DNA from: Candidatus Zixiibacteriota bacterium
Lineage (GTDB): Bacteria; Zixibacteria; MSB-5A5; UBA10806
Length of the DNA stretch: 56,351 nt
Direction: 5' to 3'
Assembly (NCBI GenBank): GCA_020344055.1
Contig: CP070813.1
Location: 597,048 to 653,398 of the forward strand
Shown here piece after piece: positions 27,871 through 37,122 of this stretch. Position numbers and translations under genes: made by a program. Position 1 is the first letter of the stretch; the number at the start of each line of letters is the position of its first letter. The notes under the pieces are model-generated. The model was not told the origin of the DNA. It saw only the letters and a list, made by a program, of their open reading frames with translations, and made no database searches.

Positions 27871-30800
27871 TTAGAAATTAAGACTCAATCCAAATCTGAT
27901 GTTTCTTCCGGCATCGAAATTGGCCGGATCATCATCCCTGGGCGAGAAACCGGTTATAATCTGCCCATTATCATTCATGTTCGTGGTTGCCAATCCGGTG
28001 CTCTCGTATACGTCGTTGACGTTGGTGTTGTCGAACAGATTATCGACCCGGACCGTGGCCGTATAGTTGAGTTTCCAGATCTGGAAATTCTTGTCGAATC
28101 TCAAATCGACCGTGGATGTAAACGGCATTCTCCTGGAATTAGTCAGCGGCTCCTGTTGTCCGATCAGCACCAGGCCGGGATAATTTTCATTCGGCGTAAA
28201 TGGCTTTCCAGTCTTGAACTGCCAGATGAAGTTCAATGCCCAGTCATCCGGAAGCTTAAATACGCCTATCTTGGGATGACGACCCTTGGCGGCCCGGATA
28301 TCGCCGGTGAGCGTTATCTGGTGCCTTATATCCCAGTCGAGAGGCCGCTCCGAAATCGGAATCTCCTGGTTTCGGAATCGACGAAAGTAATCGGCGCTGT
28401 TGGTCGAATTTTTCCCGAAAGCGTAAGTATATTCATACTGTAATTCGCCCGCAAAGAAATGCCCGTAACGTTTCTCGACGGAGAACTCGAATCCCCTCGT
28501 TCTGGAATAATCGATATTTCCATATACGTCGGTCGAAATCGGCCCGTATGTTTCCCTGATAGAGTTTAAAAGACCATAGTAGTCTTTGTAGAAACCTGAT
28601 ATGGTCAGGATATAATCGATTCCGATCCTGGTTTGAATTCCCAGCTCATAGGAGATGGTTTTCTCAAATGATAGGTTTGGATTTCCGACAATACCGAACG
28701 CGTTGGAGGCTTGGGTGGGACGGCGGAAGAAATAACGAAATTCCGGAAGCTGATAGAAATGACCGTAGTTGAAGAAAAGCTTGGCTTTATCCGAGACGGG
28801 GAATGAAAACGCCACCCGGGGCTGGAATTTGTTCTGCGAGCTGTATATATTACTTTCGACCACAGTTTCGCTCACGGCACCGGGATCCCCCAGAAGCTCG
28901 TTGGCCTGGATATAAAAGTCATACCTGAAGCCGATGTTGGCGATCATTTCGCCGTATTCCATCTTATCCCTTATATAGAAAGATCCCTGCTTGGGTTTCC
29001 TGGTATAGAAATCACGGAATACGCCTCTCTCCGGCCAGTCTCCTCCATCAGGGTCACCATCATACGGCAAATGAGGATATTGAACCTCATTCATCTCCAG
29101 AGTCAGATCCTGGAATTTAACGCCCGATTTGACCTCATGCTGTTTGGCGACCTGACTGGTCAGATTAAGATCAAAAGTGTAGATCGTCTGATTGGTCCTG
29201 TGGTAGAGAGCCCACTGATCGAATCCATGATCCCAGAAAAGATCGCTATAATCAAAACGTCCGTTGCCATTCAAATCCACATATTCTTCGCCGTAATCGT
29301 AAACCGTGTTGGGGGCGTCGTAAATACCGTTATTGTTCAAATCCCTGTAAGGCACGCCCTCCACATAGGGGTCATCCGGTCCGTCGTGCCGACCGTTATG
29401 ATTCAGATCCCAGGCCCCGATGAAAATGTCCGGGCCGACGGGATCGTTAGGTAATCCGTTAAAATAACCATTAAGATCCACGTCAATATAGGGCTCGCCT
29501 AATATTACGTCACCGTCAATAAAAGGCTCGGGTCTGTCCTCATTAATAACGTCCCGCAACTGAGGATCATAGACACCGTTACCGAATCCCTCCGGGTCCG
29601 TATAGGCCGAATCCCCTTCGTCAAAAATACCGTTTCCGTTGACATCATCCCAATAGCGATCGTTTATCAACACTTCCGCGACGTCCCAGACACCGTTACC
29701 GTTCAAGTCCGAAAACGGCTCGCCAATATTATCATCGTATAAGCTGTCGCCGTCTAGGTCATGAATGTTAACATCGAAATTGTCGACGAAAGGCTCGTAT
29801 ATTCCATTTCTGTTAACGTCCTCAAATGGTTCCCCGAAAAATCCGTCCTCATAGTAGTCAATAAACGGTTCCGCGGGGTCCCAGCGACCGTTATTGTTGG
29901 CGTCGATGTACCTCTCGTAATTGTCTGACATCACAAAATCACCGGGTACCTGCCCGCCGGGCTTCTGCTCGAACTTCTGAACATAACGGTTGATCTTTAA
30001 TTCGCCGAAAGTGTCCTTGAGGAAGGTTGGGGAGAAGGAGAATGTGGCGCCGTAAAGCTCTTTGGATTCCGATTGCGTCGGGGCCGTCTGCGGAGTGTAA
30101 AGGAACTGATAAGCGAATCCCGTAATATCCTGCCAGGTCTTGAAGTAGTTCACGGAAAGCCGATATCTCGCATTGGCATCCATTTTCCATGTAATCTTGG
30201 CCGAACCCGTATACTGATTCTGCCTGCGACTGGGAATCGCTATACCCAGAAATTTCTCTTCACCATAATTGATTTTGGAACTGGGCGCATCATAATTATT
30301 ATAGTCAACCCAGTTATCGGATTTATCCGCCGAAAAACTAATAAAGTAGGCCATTTTCTCGCCCGGCCATTTCAGTCCGAGGGCCGGGAAAAGCCTGTCC
30401 GAAACGGCCGGAACCGGCCCCGAAAGATTCCACTCCAGACGATCGGAATTGAACGAATACTTGTTAAGTTCGTTAAAACCGAAATCGTCCGTCAGGAACT
30501 CTATCCTCCCGGTGGTCGCCCTGATATCGCCCTCTTTTCTCACGATATTAATGATGGCCGAGTTGGAGCCTCCGTATTCCGCGTCATAATTGCCTTTTAA
30601 GACGGAGAGCTCGGAAATATCGGTGGCGGAAATGTCGAGATTGTCGCGCAGGGTCGACCCATAACCACCCAGGACATTTTTGATCTCAATACCGTCAACC
30701 ATGTAAGAGATCTCGCCTCCGCGGCCGCCGCGGGCATGGAACCTGCCGCCCTGACTAACGAAACCGGACGTTGTCCTCAAAACATCGGAAACGTTGGTAA

Positions 30801-31242
30801 CGGGCATATGCGCTATATCGTCGGCATCCTTCTTTATCTCCGTGGTGGTTACGTATTTATCGATGGCCGGCGCCTCGGCTTCGACTATGATATCCTCGAC
30901 CTTTTCGGCTACTGAATGCAGGTCGAAATTAAGCTCGGTTGTAACGTCTGCCTTAACCTTCACGTCCGTCTGGGTTACCTGGTTATAACCGATCGTCCTC
31001 GCGTTAATCGTGTAATCTCCGGGCCGGACGTTTAAAATAACATACGATCCGTCGAACGTAGTGGCGGCGCCTATGGACGTTCCCTCAAGCTGTACTGACA
31101 CCCCGGGTATGCCCTCGCCGGTGGATTTGTCGGTAACGACTCCCATAATTTTCCCTACCGTACCGGCCAATGCGCCACCGAATAAAAATAGCGTCAGAAG
31201 CGCGACGGTAATCGCTCCGAACTTATTAGGACTAAGCTTCAT
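27871..31242 (-). CDS. TonB-dependent receptor with inserted calcium-motif segment
   Basis: A 1123-residue outer-membrane receptor. The ATG at 31242, with AAAGGAGG at the right distance, is preferred over the TTG just before it. A signal peptide (1-27) precedes a carboxypeptidase-regulatory-like domain (about 30-110), a TonB plug (about 130-235, with YMVDGIEIKN and DAEYGGSNSAIINIV) and a barrel ending in NIRFGLSLNF. Unusually, residues 446-673 of the barrel hold about nine D-x-N-x-N-G loops rich in Asp and Pro, presumably an extracellular calcium-binding loop. It is first of a cassette with T9SS cargo, a PorV-like barrel and a lipoprotein. TonB-energised import of an unknown ligand is the likely job. 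Confidence 0.92.
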   Translation of the reverse strand: MKLSPNKFGAITVALLTLFLFGGALAGTVGKIMGVVTDKSTGEGIPGVSVQLEGTSIGAATTFDGSYVILNVRPGDYTINARTIGYNQVTQTDVKVKADVTTELNFDLHSVAEKVEDIIVEAEAPAIDKYVTTTEIKKDADDIAHMPVTNVSDVLRTTSGFVSQGGRFHARGGRGGEISYMVDGIEIKNVLGGYGSTLRDNLDISATDISELSVLKGNYDAEYGGSNSAIINIVRKEGDIRATTGRIEFLTDDFGFNELNKYSFNSDRLEWNLSGPVPAVSDRLFPALGLKWPGEKMAYFISFSADKSDNWVDYNNYDAPSSKINYGEEKFLGIAIPSRRQNQYTGSAKITWKMDANARYRLSVNYFKTWQDITGFAYQFLYTPQTAPTQSESKELYGATFSFSPTFLKDTFGELKINRYVQKFEQKPGGQVPGDFVMSDNYERYIDANNNGRWDPAEPFIDYYEDGFFGEPFEDVNRNGIYEPFVDNFDVNIHDLDGDSLYDDNIGEPFSDLNGNGVWDVAEVLINDRYWDDVNGNGIFDEGDSAYTDPEGFGNGVYDPQLRDVINEDRPEPFIDGDVILGEPYIDVDLNGYFNGLPNDPVGPDIFIGAWDLNHNGRHDGPDDPYVEGVPYRDLNNNGIYDAPNTVYDYGEEYVDLNGNGRFDYSDLFWDHGFDQWALYHRTNQTIYTFDLNLTSQVAKQHEVKSGVKFQDLTLEMNEVQYPHLPYDGDPDGGDWPERGVFRDFYTRKPKQGSFYIRDKMEYGEMIANIGFRYDFYIQANELLGDPGAVSETVVESNIYSSQNKFQPRVAFSFPVSDKAKLFFNYGHFYQLPEFRYFFRRPTQASNAFGIVGNPNLSFEKTISYELGIQTRIGIDYILTISGFYKDYYGLLNSIRETYGPISTDVYGNIDYSRTRGFEFSVEKRYGHFFAGELQYEYTYAFGKNSTNSADYFRRFRNQEIPISERPLDWDIRHQITLTGDIRAAKGRHPKIGVFKLPDDWALNFIWQFKTGKPFTPNENYPGLVLIGQQEPLTNSRRMPFTSTVDLRFDKNFQIWKLNYTATVRVDNLFDNTNVNDVYESTGLATTNMNDNGQIITGFSPRDDDPANFDAGRNIRFGLSLNF

Positions 31243-31633
31243 CAAAAACCTCCTTTGGTATCCTCGTTAAAGGAAGTGTTTATATTTTTTGTTTTTCTAA
31301 TTCCAGTCCGAACCAAGATAGAAAATACAAATCTATGCCTGTATGTCAGTTGCGTTCCTCCTCCTTATTCTCTCCTGCTCTCCAGGTTCTTCATGACAAA
31401 TACAATCAAACCCGGAATTTATTCCCCGAATTTGGCTTTTTTTTTCCTCAAAGTCAAGGCATTTTTGGACATTAAAATAACCTTCTTGTCAAAAATCCCA
31501 ATCCATTCTTTATCATCCTGCTACACCCACAACAGTATGCCATAACGTCAATGTTTCATGACAATCGCTTTTTTATTCCGCAAAAAAAACGGAGCCCCTG
31601 GGGCTCCGCAAAATAAAGAATTTCTGCCAATCT
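31243..31633. other. Intergenic upstream of receptor cassette
   Basis: There is no gene. It holds the strong ribosome binding site of the receptor gene at the left edge and, at the right, the terminator of the paralogue array (31582-31609). The AT-rich middle may hold the receptor promoter, but I cannot fix one. Confidence 0.5.
31582..31609 (-). terminator. Rho-independent terminator
   Basis: Minus-strand GGAGCCCC-AG-GGGCTCC followed by a run of eight T. It ends the gene at 31634. Confidence 0.85.
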
Positions 31634-33367
31634 CTATTTAATCAACGCCATTTTGCGCGTTGCGCTTTCGGTTCCTGATAGCAGCCTGTAATAGTAAATC
31701 CCCGACGAGTATTCGGACGCATCCCATTCTACCGAATGCACACCGGACTCCTTCAGTCCCTTTGTCAATGTCGTAACCTTCGCTCCCGTAACATCATAGA
31801 TTGATAGGTCTATTTCGGCCGGGCTCTCCAGCTCAAACTCTATTCGAGTCGAGGCGTTGAAAGGATTGGGATAGTTCTGCGCAATTTTAAAGGTCCTCGG
31901 AACGTTCTCTTGCTCTTCAATACCGGTTGCCGTTACCGCAAGATACAAAACCGGATTGTCGGTAACTGAACCCTCAGTCTGGGGAATACCGCCGGCGTCT
32001 TTATCATTTATATAGGTAATATGCAAAGATCCATCCACATTATCCGCTACGTTTGCCCAGTGATCGGAATCGCAATTCCCCGGAGTACAACCGGGGGTTT
32101 GAGAATCGGTCAAATTAAGAGGCGTGCTCCAGCTGGCGCCGCTATTGGCTGAAAACTGCATATAAAGATCACCGTTGGCATAGCCGCCTGCCGAACAGTC
32201 GCTTGAGTCAAACCCGGCATAAACGGCGAACAGCGTATTCGACGGTTCATGCACGCCAAACGACATCTTGGTCACCGCCCGGTTCCAGACACCGTAAGCG
32301 CATCCCGCCGGCCACAATCCGGGCGTTTCGTGCATCTGGGTAATAGTCTGCGATCCGGTGCTGTAATGGAACAGGTAGGTCCTGTAATAGACCCCGGCAT
32401 CCGTAACCCACTGGGCGTTCCAGATCAGATTGAGATTGTCGTTGTAATCGTAGATGGCGTCGATATCGATATAAGCGAAAAGCGAGTCCGGGGCGCCATA
32501 GTTGGTGACATTGACCTTGCCAAATCGCCAATCCCATGTCAACCCATCATCCGACTGGATATACATAATATCGTTTCTCCACTGGGTTTCGTAATCGAGT
32601 GGATGTGTGTACGCTATAGCCACCTTATCCGAGACGGGACTGGATACCACCACAGCGGACAATGTCATCAAAGTATCCGCCTCCACCAGGGCGCTCCAGG
32701 TGTCGCCGTCATCGGTCGACATGGTGTAGGCCATCAAATGAGGGTCGCCTGCGTTGGGTGCCTGTTCATTCACAACCATATGGATATTTCCATTGCGGTC
32801 GACCGTTACATAGGGCCAGTAGCAGCGCACGCCGCTTACAAAATCGGGAGGATCGTAATAATTGAATATCCCGAAACCGCTGAAGGCGTCGATAGCCAGT
32901 ATGGCCCAGGGACTTGCTTGCCATTGATGATAGGCGGCGACGGCCCTGTCATCAGCGGTCAGATCCAGCTGGCAGTATCCCGCGCCGCTGGCTTGCGAGA
33001 CCGCGGAGCCGGTTCCGGGCACCAGCCAGTTGCCGGCGTTATCCTTATAGTTGTAATAGACATGTCTCAACGAGGGATAGGTGATGCCGTTCATCCAATC
33101 AATATGTATGCCCCCCTGGCTGTCCAGCGCGATCCTCCTGCCGGTAGAACCGTTGGACTGGTAATCGTACTGGGTTCCGCCAACGACCTCCCCGGGCGAA
33201 TCGGTGGTCATTCCGGGCTGAGATGGGTAATAGGGAACATCCGGCAACGGCTCGTTCCCCACAATAAACGGGAGATTCTCCGGCCGCGGCCCGATTTTAT
33301 CCCCCGATAGCGAAATAGCGAAAAGAAATAGCAGGAAAACGGGCATTAAAATTAGCGCTTTTTTCAT
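31634..33367 (-). CDS. Asp-box (BNR) propeller-like protein with T9SS domain, paralogue 1
   Basis: A 577-residue exported protein. The ATG at 33367 has GGAGGA upstream; a longer frame starts earlier without one. The signal peptide (about 1-22) is followed by DKIGPRPENLP, also found in paralogue 6. The body holds Asp-box-like turns (STDDGDTWS, SANSGASWS) typical of sialidase-fold propellers. It also holds blocks shared across the array: YDYQSNGSTG, FGIFNYYDPPD, SSPVSDKVAI, DSSDCSAGGYANG and CTPGNCDSDHW with a conserved Cys pair. The T9SS domain (YPNPFNASTRIEF, SGIYYYRL) ends it. The sialidase catalytic arginine triad is not evident, so binding or structural roles are as likely as enzyme activity. 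Confidence 0.88.
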   Translation of the reverse strand: MKKALILMPVFLLFLFAISLSGDKIGPRPENLPFIVGNEPLPDVPYYPSQPGMTTDSPGEVVGGTQYDYQSNGSTGRRIALDSQGGIHIDWMNGITYPSLRHVYYNYKDNAGNWLVPGTGSAVSQASGAGYCQLDLTADDRAVAAYHQWQASPWAILAIDAFSGFGIFNYYDPPDFVSGVRCYWPYVTVDRNGNIHMVVNEQAPNAGDPHLMAYTMSTDDGDTWSALVEADTLMTLSAVVVSSPVSDKVAIAYTHPLDYETQWRNDIMYIQSDDGLTWDWRFGKVNVTNYGAPDSLFAYIDIDAIYDYNDNLNLIWNAQWVTDAGVYYRTYLFHYSTGSQTITQMHETPGLWPAGCAYGVWNRAVTKMSFGVHEPSNTLFAVYAGFDSSDCSAGGYANGDLYMQFSANSGASWSTPLNLTDSQTPGCTPGNCDSDHWANVADNVDGSLHITYINDKDAGGIPQTEGSVTDNPVLYLAVTATGIEEQENVPRTFKIAQNYPNPFNASTRIEFELESPAEIDLSIYDVTGAKVTTLTKGLKESGVHSVEWDASEYSSGIYYYRLLSGTESATRKMALIK

Positions 33368-33502
33368 GTTCGTTCCTCCAATTATAATTACTTTAAATTC
33401 TTCATGTCGCTGCAATGTTCAGTTACTTGCCGGCGGCCAACTAATCATAGTCAATTTAACCAATTTTCTGATTTAAGCAACACCTAAATTGCCCGAGCCG
33501 TA

Positions 33503-33538
33503 GTAGGTCGGGTTTGATCTCTCCCCAAACCCGACGCC
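33503..33538. repeat. GTAGGTC palindrome
   Basis: GTAGGTCGGGTTTG-ATCTCTCC-CCAAACCCGACGCC. A near copy is at 56235-56271. It lies in the gap between array paralogues 1 and 2. Confidence 0.7.
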
Positions 33539-33544
33539 CGCACC

Positions 33545-35161
33545 CTATTTTATCAACACCATTTTAAGCGTTTTCGATCTCGTCCCGGTCGTTATCCTGG
33601 CGAAATAAGTCCCTGACCCGTAACCGGTTGCGTCCCATTCAACGGAATGCCTCCCTGCAACCATATGGGCGTCAACCAATTCCTCCACCCTCGCCCCGGT
33701 GATATCGTAAATGGTCAAATCTACGTCTCCCGGTTCGGCCAGATCAAACTCGATGGTGGCGCGGGCGTTGAAGGGGTTGGGGTAGGCGCGGAGGAGTTCA
33801 AATCCAAAAGGATAAATAGCATTTTCTTCGTTCACTGATACGGGGATTAAAATATCCGTATCAACTTCGAGATACATCACCGGGTTTATAGTCCGGATAC
33901 CCTGACCATAAGCTCCGGCGTCTTTATCGTCTATATATAAAACATGAAGTTTACCGTCTACCTTCTCGGCCAATGATACCCAGACATCGCAATCGCATTC
34001 TAGGGGTACACAACCGGGAGTGGATGAATTGGTGATATTTACTTTCGGCGACCACCAAATACCGTAATCAAAGGAATAGGCGGCATATAACTCACCATTA
34101 GAATAACCGCCTGCAGAAACGTCATTATAATCCATCTCCGACCAGACCGCGAAAAGAATATTATCGATATCCACACCGAGATTTGGTTTAGCCACGCAAA
34201 GACAGTCGGCCACCTGGGCGCATCCGGAATCGGAGCCTGTAGTTATGACATTATGCCCGGTGCTCTGATACCAGTGACGCAGTTGAGTGCTGTTAAGGGA
34301 AATATCACCCCCTTGGACAATCGCAGCTAGGTAAATAATATGAATATCATCATTGTAGTCATAAACAGCGTCAATATCAGACCAGGTCGATAGGGAGTCA
34401 TCGGCTGTGAATCCGGTTATGTTTACAGGGAAACGAAAATCCCAGGCTATGCCGTCCATGGACTCATTGTAAAACACATCATAAAACTCCCCCGTACTAT
34501 CCTGTTTGCAATATAGTATGGCAGTTTTATCCGAAACAGGCGAGGCAACAATTATGTAGCCCATTAAATCCGCAGTATCAACGAGAGCATAATCCGACCA
34601 CGTCACGCCGTTATCAGTCGAGTAGGTATATTGCAGTGCAAAAGAGTTCTCAAGCAATGTCGTAACCATATGTAATCTACAACTTAAGACATTGCGTGCG
34701 ATATGAGGAAAGAAATTCTCATCGGAAGAATTGACGCTGTATTCGGTAAATATCCCGAAACCTCTGAACGCGTCGATTGCCATTGTGGAATGCGCCGGCG
34801 TGGCGTCGGCCGAATGGTAAGCCGCGATCATCTCACCTCCTAGAAATAAATCGAGGGTTACATAACCTGTTCCATTCTCTGCTGAAATGGCGGTCCCATC
34901 CGGGTTGTGCACCCACACACTATCGATCTCGCTGCGGAAATTATAATAAACATACCGCGGCCGATTGCCCCAAACGGTTTTCGTCCATACCGCGTGTATT
35001 CCGCCGAATTGATCGACAGCGATCTTGTTTCCCATAGAACCCTGGGATTGGCTTTCGAGTGTTGTCACTCCTATAATCTCCCCCGGTGATTGCGCATGAA
35101 GGTTCGAACCGCAAAAAACAATCGCAATTGATAATGAAATTAGCCCGTATCGAATTAACAT
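33545..35161 (-). CDS. Asp-box (BNR) propeller-like protein with T9SS domain, paralogue 2
   Basis: A 538-residue exported protein with a signal peptide ending LHAQ and GGGGG before the ATG. The shared block order is as in paralogue 1 but lacks the GPRPENLP leader. Asp-box turns are STDNGVTWS and SFDYGIWWS, and the DVSAGGYSNG block has lost the cysteine of the array consensus DCSAGGYANG. The Cys pair region reads CVPLECDCDVW, with an extra cysteine. The sorting domain (YPNPFNARATIEFDLAEPG, then SGTYFARI) ends in KMVLIK. It probably arose by tandem duplication. The 106-bp gap upstream resembles the gap before paralogue 4. Confidence 0.87.
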   Translation of the reverse strand: MLIRYGLISLSIAIVFCGSNLHAQSPGEIIGVTTLESQSQGSMGNKIAVDQFGGIHAVWTKTVWGNRPRYVYYNFRSEIDSVWVHNPDGTAISAENGTGYVTLDLFLGGEMIAAYHSADATPAHSTMAIDAFRGFGIFTEYSVNSSDENFFPHIARNVLSCRLHMVTTLLENSFALQYTYSTDNGVTWSDYALVDTADLMGYIIVASPVSDKTAILYCKQDSTGEFYDVFYNESMDGIAWDFRFPVNITGFTADDSLSTWSDIDAVYDYNDDIHIIYLAAIVQGGDISLNSTQLRHWYQSTGHNVITTGSDSGCAQVADCLCVAKPNLGVDIDNILFAVWSEMDYNDVSAGGYSNGELYAAYSFDYGIWWSPKVNITNSSTPGCVPLECDCDVWVSLAEKVDGKLHVLYIDDKDAGAYGQGIRTINPVMYLEVDTDILIPVSVNEENAIYPFGFELLRAYPNPFNARATIEFDLAEPGDVDLTIYDITGARVEELVDAHMVAGRHSVEWDATGYGSGTYFARITTGTRSKTLKMVLIK

Positions 35162-35237
35162 AGCTGCCCCCTTCAGTTATTTCCACGAGTCACGGCTTGC
35201 CGCGATCCCATTTAACCATCAATTGCCTTGTTGGTTA

Positions 35238-35256
35238 CCGCTCCTGTAAAAGCAGC
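35238..35256. repeat. Conserved array-gap hairpin, copy 1
   Basis: CCGCT-CCTGTAAA-AGCaG, a degraded 5-bp stem, followed in plus sense by AAAATTAACACC and the 3' end of paralogue 3. The same context is at 37092 and 38838. Confidence 0.5.
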
Positions 35257-35267
35257 AAAATTAACAC

Positions 35268-36986
35268 CTATTTCAACAACACCATCTTAATACTCTGCGA
35301 ATATCCTCCCGCCTCCATCCTGGCGAAATATACCCCTGACGCAACTCCATCCCCATCCCATAAAATCGAATGCCTTCCAGCTTTCAATCCCGGCCGCCTG
35401 ATCGTCTCCACCTTCGCCCCGGTGATATCGTAAATGGTCAATTCCACGTCGCACGGCGCGGCCAGATCAAACTCGATGGTGGCGCGGGCGTTAAAAGGGT
35501 TGGGGTAGGCGCGGAGTAGATTAATTGTGAATGGCAATTCAGCCTTATCCTTCTTACCCGTCGTAACTGCCGGGTAGGCGAGATAAAGCATCGGGTTAAG
35601 GGTCACCGTTCCTTCCGTTTGCGGGATTCCGCCCGCGTCTTTATCGTTTACATAAAATATATGCAAATAGTCGTCGATATGCTCCGCCATGGATGGCCAG
35701 TGGTCCGAATCACAATCGCCCGGGACACAATTGGGCGTTAATGAATTCGTAATATTCTCGGGCGCAGACCAACTCGAGCCGCCGTCCAATGAATACTGCA
35801 TATATAAATCTCCGTTGGCGTATCCGCCCGCGGAGCAGTCAGAAGTATCGAATCGGGTATATACTGTATAGAGATTGTTTGATTCGTACTGAATCCCGAT
35901 AGACATTTTACAGATCGGCCGGTTCCAGGCGCCCGGATTGCATCCTGAAATCCACACCGAATCGGAGCTCGAAACTTCGCTGATAATCCCCGATTGAGAA
36001 TCGTAATGGAACAGGAATGTTTTGTAATAAATCACCTGATCGGTGGCCCAGTGCGCATTCCAGATGATGTGGAGATTATCGTTGAAATCATAAACCGCGT
36101 CCAGATCCACACAGGCGAACAAAGAATCATTATTTTGGCCGTATTCGGTAATATTAATCCTATCATTAATCCAATCCCAGTTGAGCCCGTCGGGCGTTTC
36201 CACGTAGTGAACATCGTTACGCCACGAGTACCCGCCTGTGGTGGGATGAGCGAAAACGACGGCGGTTTTCCGCGAAACCGGGCTTGAGGTTACGATCGCC
36301 GACGGGCTTTCAACTTTATCGATGTTATGTATGGTCCATAAATTTCCGTCATCAGTCGCTCCCATATAATAAAGGTTTAACGGAAACTCATAATTGGGGC
36401 TGTATTTGTAGCAGACGATATGAGGATAGCGATTGTTATCAATGCTGATATAGGGATTGAAGGCAGAATCTATGCCGGTCTGGAAGGATCGGAAAATATT
36501 ATGCTGCAGGCTGAAATAGCTATACCACAGGTTATTCAAAATGCTGGTACTCTTGTAGGAAAATCCAACATAGTCCTCCGTATCGGCGGCTGCCTGTGGA
36601 AAACCAGCGTTCTCAACTATTGGAATACCCTCATACGGCCATAATACGTTACCTAAAGAGTCTATGTGATTATACCAGATTCCCGGCGGATAAAGATTTG
36701 ACCCGGTTCTTACCCAGAAAACGTGGCTTCCTCCTATTTCATCCAGCACTATCCGTTGACCGGTTGAGCCGTTGCATTGATAATCATAGTAGGTCCACCC
36801 TACGGTATCCCCGGGCGACGAGGTTATTACTCCTGAACCGGCTTGATAAACAGGTGATTCACGATCAGGGATGGTTTCAAAAATTAATTTAGGATTATCG
36901 AGCTTTTGATAACTTATTAAATTATTACCGTCCGTTTGACATGGAAATAATATCGCCGCTGTTAGAATCAGTATCAGTGTTTGCAT
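35268..36986 (-). CDS. Asp-box (BNR) propeller-like protein with T9SS domain, paralogue 3
   Basis: A 572-residue exported protein. The ATG at 36986 follows AGGGGG; a 63-base longer frame lacks a site. The signal peptide is about 1-21. It has YDYQCNGSTGQ near the start, SSPVSRKTAVVFAHP, the Asp box SLDGGSSWS, DTSDCSAGGYANG and CVPGDCDSDHW. The sorting domain (YPNPFNARATIEFDLAAPC, then SGVYFARMEAGG) has DNA nearly identical to its neighbours' over long stretches. It lacks the FDPPD block seen in paralogues 1, 4 and 6. The ligand is unknown. Confidence 0.87.
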   Translation of the reverse strand: MQTLILILTAAILFPCQTDGNNLISYQKLDNPKLIFETIPDRESPVYQAGSGVITSSPGDTVGWTYYDYQCNGSTGQRIVLDEIGGSHVFWVRTGSNLYPPGIWYNHIDSLGNVLWPYEGIPIVENAGFPQAAADTEDYVGFSYKSTSILNNLWYSYFSLQHNIFRSFQTGIDSAFNPYISIDNNRYPHIVCYKYSPNYEFPLNLYYMGATDDGNLWTIHNIDKVESPSAIVTSSPVSRKTAVVFAHPTTGGYSWRNDVHYVETPDGLNWDWINDRINITEYGQNNDSLFACVDLDAVYDFNDNLHIIWNAHWATDQVIYYKTFLFHYDSQSGIISEVSSSDSVWISGCNPGAWNRPICKMSIGIQYESNNLYTVYTRFDTSDCSAGGYANGDLYMQYSLDGGSSWSAPENITNSLTPNCVPGDCDSDHWPSMAEHIDDYLHIFYVNDKDAGGIPQTEGTVTLNPMLYLAYPAVTTGKKDKAELPFTINLLRAYPNPFNARATIEFDLAAPCDVELTIYDITGAKVETIRRPGLKAGRHSILWDGDGVASGVYFARMEAGGYSQSIKMVLLK

Positions 36987-37091
36987 TTTTCCCCCTTTTT
37001 TAAAAGCACTTACCTGACTTGAGTGATTGGCTCGCCTCCAGGCGGCCAATTCTGCGCCGGCAGACGAGGACGTCCGCCAACCATAAATATC

Positions 37092-37111
37092 ACCGCTCCT
37101 GTAAAAGCGGT
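37092..37111. repeat. Conserved array-gap hairpin, copy 2
   Basis: ACCGCT-CCTGTAAA-AGCGGT, a 6-bp perfect stem, 12 bases after the stop codon end of paralogue 4 (read on the minus strand). It may mark transcript ends in the array. Confidence 0.55.
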
Positions 37112-37122
37112 AAAATTAACAG

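Noticed and set aside
32249-33310. Long plus-strand open frame opposite paralogue 1
   Set aside because: Antisense shadow of a strongly supported minus-strand gene.
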